Assembly: GCA_012184525.1 (NCBI GenBank)
Contig: WOFQ01000062.1
Location: 1 to 64,000, forward strand
DNA length: 64,000 nucleotides
Direction of reading: 5' to 3'
Source of the DNA: Xenoacremonium recifei
Taxonomy: Eukaryota > Ascomycota > Sordariomycetes > Hypocreales > Nectriaceae
The notes under the pieces: generated by a model
Seen by the model: only the letters and a program-made list of their open reading frames with translations
Databases searched by the model: none
Told to the model about the DNA's origin: nothing
In this document: in pieces, positions 55,125-64,000 of the stretch
Layout: the number at the start of each line of letters is the position of its first letter
How positions within the stretch are numbered: the first letter of the stretch is position 1
Position numbers and translations under genes: made by a program

Positions 55125-58100
55125 GATAAAGACTGGTGAAGGGGGGGTTCTTCTTTGATAAGATCCTACTTCAATCAGCGGTCCGATTTCACAGTGATTC
55201 AGATTTCGAAGGTTCGGATCGTGGATCTCCTCCCGGAAATCTTGACGACCAGGCAACAGTTCTAGGAGAACAAGTGGGCAATGCCGGGCATCGTCCAAGA
55301 ATCAAGACGGGTTGGCTGCCTCCCCCGAAGCAGGCAGAGAGCTCAGGCCGGGATTGACAGGGGATCGTACGGGAGCACGTATAATTGCCAGGATGGGGCA
55401 ATGGATACGAAGAAGAACGCACCTTGATGCCCGTCGAAATCAGCACCTGAAGAGAGATGCTTCACGGATTCTGTTGAATACGGTATCACGACAATGATCC
55501 AAGGAGTAAATAGCTTCGTGCGCTAATTACCCGGAAGAGCAACAATAAGTAAGGTCCAGGCCAGCGGGGTGGGGGGAAGGTGGGATCTCGACACTGGGAG
55601 AGACATACAGGAGAGACGGTGGAGCTCGGACGATGTCGAAGCGACGCAAGATGATTGAAGTTGAGAGAGGAAGATGGATGAAAGAAAGACCAGAGGTTTC
55701 TGGCGTGCAGCTGTGGCAGAAGCGGTTATGTACTATTGCACGCGGCAGTACGCAGCAGTAGTCTTGTCTCGAGTGGGAGTCCCGTATTGGATAACGATAT
55801 CGACCAGGGGAGGCCGAGGAGGGGAGGAGGGGGAGGGGGGGTCCTCTGCGATGCGCTGCAAGGTCAAGGTGGCGTCTCCGGTAGATGCGAGATATTTGGG
55901 CTAATCAGGCGTTTAAGGCGGAAGACGACGACAATGCGACGGATCTCTGAGAAGGTCAACGGTGCTCCCGACCTGGGCGACCCCCCTCTCGCCCATTCCG
56001 CCCTCCTTCTTATATAGGTCCAGGCGCCAGACTTGCTGCCCGTCGATCCGCCAGTGGTCTCATCGGGGAGGCAGTGCTGCCCCCAGGATGGACACGGGCT
56101 GGCGTCAAGGAAGGGACCGTCGATGTTTCGACCAAAGCGTGCGGGCGGTGGCAGGGGGCCCGTGTCTCCAAACAAGCTTCAAACGGGAGGAGCGCAAGCA
56201 AGCCAAGCCAAGCAAGCGCAGGGGAAGGGAACGCAACGCAATCCACCGACGGACGTGAGTGATGGGGGGCGTGTTGGGCTGGCCGGGGGGCTTGGACTTG
56301 GGCTTGGTTGGACTTGGACTTGGGCTTGGGCTTGGCCCGGCTTGGCCTGGGCTCTTTGAAGAGGGAGGGAGGGAGCTTGCGAGCTCTGCTTGACAGACCA
56401 GACAAGCTGACTGATGGCCAGGGATGGTGAGAGGATGCTCATGCGGGTCTGTGACGACGCCCTCTGTCCACGCAGCACTCCCCACAAGCTCCGGCGAGCC
56501 AAGAAGCGACGGCTAACTCAAAATCGCCCTGCCCCTAGGCCAGAGCATGACTGCCCAAGCCGTTCCCTGTCCTCATCATACTGGGGCGCGGTCATTCGCC
56601 AACGGGGACACCATCGGAGCCCACACGCTACGGCATCCCGGACCCTGTTCATGCGAATGGATGCCCTTGGGTGCGGTAGCTTATTCGGGGTACCGACGAG
56701 CCCAACGGTGGACGGCAGGCAGCCCGGAGACGACGGCAATATCAATACCACGGTTGCGGTTGCAAACAGGGCCTTCCTTTGCCTGCGGTCCAGGCCTCTC
56801 TCCCTCACTGCTCCCAGGCCTGAGATCCACAGCCCCCCCGGAGATCGTGGCCGCGTCTGCCCCTCGGAATGTGCCGGTACCTGTTACCAGATCTCAGCGG
56901 TCCCAACGAGGGCCCCTGGCATATATTCGAGAGGCATTATGCTGGTTGCCAGGTCCGCCTCGCCCGAGAGACTGGGAACACGGGTGCCGGGAGCTCTCCC
57001 GTGCTCTGGAGAGGATTAATTTAGAACGATTCACGATCCGACAACACGCAGCACGTCTCTCACAAGCCGCGTCTGAGACCACGGGGCAGGCAGGCATGCA
57101 CCACCTTTCTTCTGATCTGCCGAGCACTGGTGCTGGCCTGGCCCCTCTTTCCGGGTGGATTCAATGCTGAACCGATCCAGGGGCAATGACAGGCTCGGGC
57201 CAGGATGTCGCATGAAGATCAAAGACCTGGCGATGCTCAAACACGATTTTGTTTGCTTGCCGTTTAATGCAGAGTCACTTAGGGCAAGGGCATGATGGCA
57301 AGGACAGGGCGAGCGGGCTACCGACGGGGAGCGCAGACGGCGTTCCGACTGACTGCCTTACGAGAAGCCATCATGAAGAGCCCTGAGCGTCCCCTCCCTC
57401 CCCATATCTATCACCAGTTCCACTGGAAGGGGGAGCTAACAGACAGAGGATATCCTAGTCCACACCGGGTAAGGTCTCTTCAAGAGCTCTGGCAAGGGAT
57501 CTCGATGTCGCTGCGAGCTGTCTAGATCGCTTGGAGAGAGGTCTCTGCAGGCTAATAATTCATTCACCGGGGGTCAAGTTGGCTGGCTGGCTGGCTGGGC
57601 TGCGAATGGTGGAATTTGTGCCGAGACCAATAATTGACAGGTGGATTCTCCGACGCTGACAAGCGACGCGTGTGGGTGAAGACGTGAAACAGGGAGCACT
57701 CGAAGAGGTTCACACACACAACGTGCGCCGCCTCGCGGGTGAGACTGAGACCTTCTGGTGCAGCATCGAAAATAGCAGCATGTCTGGGGTCACTGGACGG
57801 GAGTGCGGCTTGCTGGCGTCGTCATCTCTGCAGCATGTATGTACGAAGTGCCACATACTCGCAGCCGCGCTCCCGGATCGCATTTGGACCACAGCATCGG
57901 CAGCCGTCAGCACGACAACAACCGACATGGCAATGGCATGGCATAGCAGTGCAGTGCCTATCAACGGCCTGGTCTGGCCAGTGGTGCCAAGACCTGCAGC
58001 GGGCATGCTAGATCACGTTGAGTGGCCATGCGATGCTACCTTGGCAGCGCCTTACCCGCTTGATCGACCCCTCCGGCTCCTCCTAGGACCCCAAGCGGGA

Positions 58101-59128
58101 GCCATTCAGTCGGGTACGATGCTACTATCCATCCGCGCACCTTCATACAAGCTCTATACTGCATGTGTGAATATGCTGGTGACCTCTCGGACTTTTGCAG
58201 GGTCTCCTCCAAGTTCGTCGGCTGGCCACCTGGGAACGGCTTACCCTGGCACTGCATCACCTAACAGAATCTGCATCCCCACAGGCGCCAGCAACAGGTC
58301 TCAGTAATTCCCTCTCCATACCGTCCACTCGATTGGCTCTCTCGTGCACGGCGTCAACTGGATATAGATCAGAGACCGACTTGTCGCAGGCCAAGTATCG
58401 CCATCGAAACCGCGGCTCTTGGCAAGAGAGATGAGGGCTCTCTATTGGAAGCGATAAATAGTATTGCAGGGAACCCTAGGCAGGGAGCTGCCAAGACGTG
58501 TCACAACCCAGTCAAAACGTTTCTAGTACGATGCTTCAGATTCACGATGTTCGAAACAAACGCGGAAGAACCCTAAATTAGAAGTCAAACAGATACACGT
58601 TGCCCACTGTCGATGCGGCCTTACGAATCCCACCAAACGCATATCCCACAGATGTTGATCTAATGTTTCGGTGGTCTCTTACAGATCAGCAATCCACCTG
58701 CTTCCCATATAGGCGGCCTCAGTTACGTCTCTAGACCATTCGCACCCAGGGTTAGCGATCCACGACGAGCATCATGGTGAATGGGATTGACCTGTTACCT
58801 GAACATTCTAACAATGTATGAGCTCTGTCGAGAGTAAAGTAAGGCATCAGTTGAATATTTGATACATCGCAGAGGGTGGCTTTTGACTTCGGGCAACTGC
58901 TCTTTCTCTATTCGATCCTTCCTTCAAGATAGTTTGAGACAACCGCATGGCCCTTTCCAGTTCTACCTACTTTCAAGAGTTCTGAGGAAACACTACCTTA
59001 CCTACATACCTTACTTTACCTATCATGGAATCTCAACCGGGCTTCTTGTCTGCTTTCCTTCCATCTGCATACTCAGTTTCTACAACAATCGTATTGCAGA
59101 CTCGTAACATCTAAATTCTGGCCTTCTA
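55125..59128. other. 4 kb intergenic region
   Basis: No gene with recognisable motifs. The first kilobase is probably leader and promoter of the RRM gene. A GGNCTT-type hexamer array lies at 56291-56352 and a GGCT run at 57581-57596. ORFs at 56414-57170 and 57672-58307 show biased but unrecognised sequence, with strong ORFs on both strands, as expected for GC-rich non-coding DNA. Confidence 0.55.
56291..56352 (+). repeat. Imperfect GGNCTT hexamer repeat
   Basis: About ten imperfect units of CTTGGA/CTTGGG/CTTGGC run in tandem (for example CTTGGACTTGGGCTTGG). The strand is strongly G/T-biased. Confidence 0.8.
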
Positions 59129-61476
59129 ATGTCTCAAATTATGACGAGTCCACGAATAGGGCATCACCATGTCCGGATGAGGAAAACCCGAAGACCAACA
59201 AACAGTCCCAGGATCCCGGATAGGATGTACCGAGATGGCATTCCGGCATTCGATTTTTCTGCCAAGCATGATTATATCATGACTTGGCTACATAGGCTCC
59301 CAGCGTCTGCTGCGGAGCTCCCTCCATATGATCATGACCAACAAACTCACTCCAGATGGGTGCCCAATAATCTCCCTCTCGGGGGAATCGATATTCCAAA
59401 GCAGAGCAAGGCGCCGCTTGGCCCAGACTCTTCCCTCCCCGAAAGTCCTGACCCCGAGAACGTTGACAGTCTTGCCGAGTATGAACACCGAATAACAACT
59501 CCTACGCATCCTGGTCCCCAGTACGAAATACAGGGTTACACCAAGAAGAGATACTACGAACCATCTGAGACGGACACAATGGTCTCCGAAGCCGAGGTCT
59601 ATGTCAAGCGTCCGAGACGGAAGACTCGTGAAGGTCGATATGACATTAGGCATGAGAAGTCTCCCCCAAAGAAGACCCAGACGACTAAGAGTAAATCGAA
59701 GCAACGTACTCTCCGGTCTAGGAGAGACGTCATGAACAACTTTAAATCAGATGCTCTTCCTGATACCCAATTAACAGTAAGCGTCTCGTCCTTGGCGTTT
59801 TATATTGAAGACTAAGTTCCTCCAAGTTGAAGCCGAATTTGACCACGGGCCTCTTCCTAAACGGGCGTTCTTCAGACTTGAAGCAGGGTACGCGAAAATA
59901 CACATGACTGATCATCTTATAAATGAGCTGACAACGTGCAGATTCTGACCTTATGTTCAATGACATGTTGGTCGGTCAGCGAGGCGATTTGAATCAGGGC
60001 CATCCAACTCGTCTATCGTCTGACCAAAGACATCAAACTCGGTGCACGCGAGAAGCAGAAGAAGATGCGAGTTTCTTTGATTCATTGAAAATTCGAAATG
60101 GGCAGCTTCCCCGCCGTCGTCGCTCGTCGCCACGACCAAATACCACAGACTCTACCAATAAGTCATCCCACTCGGCTCAGGATGAACACAATGCTCCACG
60201 GAATCGTCCTGGAACCAATATTAACTGCGGCATTGACTCCCATCCGGCAGTCATGGAAGCTCAAAGAGACAGTAATGAAACCACATATATCAGCCGGTCG
60301 CCAAGCATAGGAGAACCGTCAATTGCCCAGCCCCAAGACTCTGAGAAGGGGGCATCTAAGTTTGAAAAGCATACAGATGTTGACTCGAGTGTAAATACCG
60401 AGGGCGTTGATACGGTACAAGCCGAGAAGGTCCTCGGCCAGGATTTCGCTGAGATACTGAATGTTCAGGATTCTGTGTGCGAGACAGGGCGAAACCTTGA
60501 CCTGGGAAGACTGGAGTATCACGACAAAGGTGTCATGGTCAGTCCCTTGGCACCCTTGGGCGAAACTGGTCATGAGGCACAAATCAACAATGCAGTCCAA
60601 CAGGCATCAACATTGGTAGAGAGGGAGCACGGTAATAATGACACGGAAACACAGTCAGCTCCCGTTCAAGCTGAGTCTAATCAATATGCACTTCATAACT
60701 TGGGCGAAGAGCTTGCAAACCAGGACTGCGGATTCATGACCGCTCCTGGGGTGTTTATTCACACGAGCTCCAATGAAGCCGACTGCCGCCCACCTTATCT
60801 ACACGGCATTCAAGACTGGTCTCTGGAATTCTGTTCCTGGAGCGGATTTCCAACGGTGCAGCCGCTGCTCCATAACAGAAGAGATCTCTTTCTTGAAGAT
60901 CCTGGCTATTCGGTACTTCATGAGGCGGCGATTAAAAACAACTCAGTGTTGCCTTCAGCCTTCCCTGAACTCCAGCTGGCAAACTCGTTAACTCCTGCTG
61001 ATGTTCAGTGGCACCAGTCGGCCTTCTCCGCGTTTGATCGCCAAATCCCCAGCATCGAGGAAGCACATCCACAATCCCTTATACGTCCTATTCATGAACA
61101 TGGGATCAAAGGGCCAGATGACTCTGGTGAGTCCCTGTTCGAATATATGCAGCGAATTGAGCTTGAAGTATCGCTGGATAACAGAGGGAGAGACTACCCC
61201 TTTAATGCGGCGATGGGTGTTGTGGAAGGCAACACAAACCACGTCCAAGTTTCGTATGACACGGAATTGGCTAAAAGGACAGACAAATACTGGCTGGACT
61301 GGAGAAACAAGATCGGTCAAGACCATCTGGGGGCGGGGGTGTGTTCTAGCTTAGAATGGCCAATCTCGCAGCTCTCGAACGAAGGCGGGCATCGGGGAAA
61401 GGCCGAGATGTCCCAAACCGATGTTGGAGGACAACTTGACATGGCCTCATTCTGGCGCCCAAACCGATTCATGTAA
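59129..61476 (+). CDS. Unrecognised 747-residue fungal protein
   Basis: Three exons: 59129-59776, 59827-59887 (61 nt) and 59942-61476. The first intron was placed at GTAAGC...TCCAAG (branch GACTAAG) and the second at GTACGC...GTGCAG; this is the only pairing found that keeps all three frames open. The N-terminus has DRMYRDGIPAFDFSAKHDYI and MTWLHRLPASAAELPPYDHD, then a basic patch (YVKRPRRKTREGRYD, KSKSKQRTLRSRRD) that could act in the nucleus. The long third exon is acidic and low in order, with occasional ordered pieces (YLHGIQDWSLEFCSWSGFP, LFEYMQRIELEVSLDNRG). Codon use is less GC-biased than neighbouring genes. No family is recognised; it may be fast-evolving or lineage-specific. Confidence 0.7.
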
Positions 61477-61534
61477 CAATAACATGGCTTTCAGGTCGGC
61501 GATGATTGAGGAAACAGTCATTATCACCATATAC

Positions 61535-62548
61535 CTACTCGGGCTCCTGGTTTTTCCACTTGGACCGCAGGCTTTCGACATCTAAACCGCATTGCTCGGC
61601 TTTTGCAACAACAGCGGCAGCTTTCCCAACTACAGGGGCATCAATCATCTTTCCGTCAAGTGTCCACGCTCCACGTCCCTGAGCTGCAGCCTTTTCATCA
61701 GCAATAGAAACCCTGACGGCCCATTCTACCTCGTGCTCATCCGGTGCAAACATGCGCTGGACAACATCGACCTGGCTTGGATGGATGCACTGCTTGCCGT
61801 TGAACCCCAGGGCCTTGCCACCTGCGCATTCCTCTTCGAGTCTTTGAATGCCTTCGTCGCCCTTGTATGATGTGCAGACAAGGTCAATGGCACTAGGCAA
61901 TTCAGCGGCGCGGGCGGCAGTGACAATGGCCGACCTGGCGTAGAGAAACTCGGTAAGAGACGGTGTTCGTGTGAGAGATAGGTCGAGTGCAAAATCCTCG
62001 GCGGCAAAGATGAAGCCGCTCAAATAGGGCGATGCCCTAGTGATCTGTGCAAGGTCCATGATGGCACGGGCAGACTCTATCAACGCAATGATCTTGATGG
62101 GATTCTGGGAGTCGCTGGCATGGCGCTCAGGAGCCACGTGCCGGAGGACATCGGTGACAAAGGTCAGATCGGCAGCAGAGTTGACCTTGGGCACCACGAC
62201 AGCATCGACATGAGGGAGGGTTGCCAGAGCGGTCAGGTCTTGGAGGGCATGCGGAGTGGAAACGGCATTAATCCGGACGGCCAGCTCTGAGATGGATGGC
62301 GGCCGGGATTGGAGGCTAGAGATGTGACGATGAAGCTGGTCGCGAGCACTGGCCTTGAGGTTTGGAGTAACAGAATCTTCGAGATCATAGGTTACGTTGT
62401 CGGATTTGAGAGAGAGGGACTTGGACAACATCTTTTGAGATGATGAGGGGACTGGCAGGCGTTAGATGGGGAGCTCTTAGTAGTAGTGTTTTGGGGACTC
62501 GCCGTATAAGAGAGAACGCCGGATGATGGAGGGCGATCGGGCAGCCAT
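61535..62548 (-). CDS. CitE-like (HpcH/HpaI family) lyase
   Basis: TIM-barrel enzyme of the citrate lyase beta/malyl-CoA lyase family, probably mitochondrial or cytosolic, cleaving or forming a beta-hydroxyacyl-CoA. Exon 1 (62548-62503) and exon 2 (62451-61535) encode 320 residues. Exon 1 gives MAARSPSIIRRSLLY and joins VPSSSQKMLSKSLSLKSDN, a classic RSxLYVP start, only if a GC-AG intron (GCGAGT...GCCAG, branch TCTAAC) is removed. Further motifs: VTYDLEDSVTP, NAVSTPHALQDL, PKVNSAADL, IALIESARAIMDL (acidic ligand Glu), FAAEDFALDL (metal-binding acid) and GKQCIHPSQVDVV near the end. Length and motif order are normal. The exact substrate cannot be told. It is divergent from TVP23. Confidence 0.92.
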
Positions 62549-62934
62549 TGTGAGAGAAGGCTGTAGGGTATCAATTGGGTGAGAGAAGCAAACACTAGCT
62601 GTGTGTAAGTAATGTAATGATGATGATGAATCTCGGGTCTCTCAGTGATCTCTCAGTGGTATAAGCCGAACCCCACGGCACGTCTCCGTCCCGTCGGCAC
62701 TGAGACCCTTCGATTCTGCCGCCTCTGACCGCCTGCCAATTACAGACTGGCCAGCCAGGGGTTCAGCCTCTGGTACGTACCAATTAGCTACGGTAGCTCC
62801 AACGTGTATAATCCGTGGATTACGACTTTGTCCTCCAGGCATCTCTCCTTTGCTCGCCCAGCTCGACGCCCAGCATTTCCCTCCCGACACCACCATCGCA
62901 GTGAATCGCACGGCCAACATTCGCAGACCTCGAG
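62549..62934. promoter_or_regulatory. Divergent promoter CitE-like / TVP23
   Basis: 386 bp between opposite start codons; no ORF or operator recognised. Confidence 0.55.
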
Positions 62935-63711
62935 ATGGACGCCACGCAGCCGCAACCGCCCGTGGCCGACGGCTCGCTGAGCTGGCGCCTGAGCTCGCAT
63001 CCCATCACGCTGCTGACCTTCTTGGGCTTCCGGATATGTACGTCTTTTGCCTCCCCTCGCCGCTCGTCAATTGGGACTAACAAGCGTCTGTCTGCAGCTA
63101 GCATACTGGTGTACTTCCTCGGCGGGCTGTGGCTGATCAACAGCATGTGCGTTTCTCCCTCCCTCCTCTCCTCCCCCCCTTCGCAAAACGCTGACCGTGT
63201 CTAGGATCATGATCTTCATCATCACGATCCTGCTGCTCGCCGCCGACTTCTACTACCTCAAGAACATCGCGGGGCGACGCCTCGTGGGCCTGCGCTGGTG
63301 GAACGAGGTCGATCCCGCGACGGGCGCGTCGCAGTGGGTGTTTGAGAGCAGTGAGCCGGGGACGAAGGCTGTGAATGCGACGGATAGTCGGTTCTTCTGG
63401 CTGGCGCTGTATGTGCAGCCGTTGCTGTGGGCGATTATGTTTGTGTTGGCGCTGATTCGCAATCCGTTGTGGTTGCCGCTTGTTGGTGAGTGCGCCCTCC
63501 CCAGGTGTGTGCTTGGAGACGAGCCGTTGCTAATGGTGGTGGTGATGGTGTAGTCATCGCGCTGGTCCTGACCATTATGAATACCCTCGCCTTCTCCCGC
63601 TGCGACAAGTTCAGCCAGGCGTCCAACCTCGCGGGCAGCGCCTTTGGGTCGACGAACTTGGCTGGCAACATTGCCAGCGGCATGATCGGCCGGTTCTTCT
63701 CGCGGAGCTAG
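62935..63711 (+). CDS. TVP23: Golgi membrane protein TVP23
   Basis: Integral membrane protein of late Golgi vesicles involved in vesicular trafficking. Four exons: 62935-63037, 63098-63146, 63205-63485 and 63554-63711; 196 residues, the usual size. Membrane segments: HPITLLTFLGFRISSILVYF (built across intron 1), MIMIFIITILLLAADFYY, FFWLALYVQPLLWAIMFVLA and LPLVVIALVLTIMNTLAFSR (built across intron 3). The luminal/cytosolic loop has the family's KNIAGRRLVGLRWWNEVD and SQWVFESSEPG. The C-terminus (FGSTNLAGNIASGMIGRFF) is also typical. All introns are GT-AG and keep phase. Confidence 0.95.
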
Positions 63712-64000
63712 ATGCACACATGACTGGAGGAGATTCGCTCTATCGATTGGACGTAGACGGATGTATAGGCTTCTAAGCTGAACGGAGATGGAAGGGGTAA
63801 CCCCTATCTTGGAGTTGAGGGCTCTCGCGGAGACTGCGTGTATAACTAACTGGTCATTGAGACTATTTCTCTGTGCGGACAGGTTGGGAGACTGGGCTTG
63901 TTCTGGGGCTTGCATGGGCTTGGGTTGTTTCTATCAAGGCGGGATTTCGCGATATTTAATTGTTCGTAAATTCATGATTGTTCAAATACTCAGGTGTAGT
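63712..64000. other. 3' flank of TVP23
   Basis: No gene; presumably 3' UTR and flank, with AT-rich DNA at the window end. Confidence 0.6.

Overview
This is nuclear DNA from a filamentous ascomycete (Pezizomycotina), most likely a Sordariomycete. The evidence is short GT-AG introns of about 48-125 nt with CTAAC/CTGAC branch points and C/TAG acceptors, two Zn2Cys6 transcription factors, and fungal versions of housekeeping proteins. No bacterial operons, CRISPR arrays, rRNA, convincing tRNA or transposon genes were seen. Coding models were spliced by hand; exon limits are given in each entry.

Layout. The window opens with about 107 nt of almost pure G, then 3 kb with no convincing gene. A Zn2Cys6 regulator (3043-4944, -) is followed by a 3.9 kb gene-poor stretch, a conserved fungal protein of unknown function (8868-10041, +), and a poly-Q Zn2Cys6 regulator (11988-14482, +). 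A 32-residue micro-gene (17081-17233, +) and a small membrane protein (18469-19062, +) lie in a sparse region. From 19.3 to 43.2 kb the DNA is gene-dense: MIC10, URB2, 3-ketosphinganine reductase, NRDE2, a Ser-rich protein, PWP1, PRP16, acylphosphatase, a TLS1/C9orf78 homologue and a zinc-binding regulator. After a 5 kb GC-rich intergenic stretch come a metallo-beta-lactamase-fold protein, a penta-EF-hand protein, a ChaC gamma-glutamylcyclotransferase and a glycine-rich RRM protein. A 4 kb gap then leads to an unrecognised 747-residue protein, a CitE-like lyase and TVP23.

How the genes relate. There is no biosynthetic cluster. The dense block is rich in RNA and ribosome functions: URB2 and PWP1 (ribosome assembly), PRP16 and TLS1/C9orf78 (spliceosome), NRDE2 (nuclear RNA surveillance). 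Five pairs are divergent over 230-515 bp: MIC10/URB2, KDSR/NRDE2, PWP1/PRP16, acylphosphatase/TLS1 and CitE-like/TVP23.

The most unusual structure is in the introns. Restoring conserved protein motifs requires internal micro-exons of 5 nt (ChaC), 13 nt (acylphosphatase) and 19 nt (penta-EF-hand). Two introns appear to be GC-AG with the same GCGAGT donor, and one RRM gene has a last intron whose retention gives a different C-terminus. ORF-only gene finders would miss or damage these genes.
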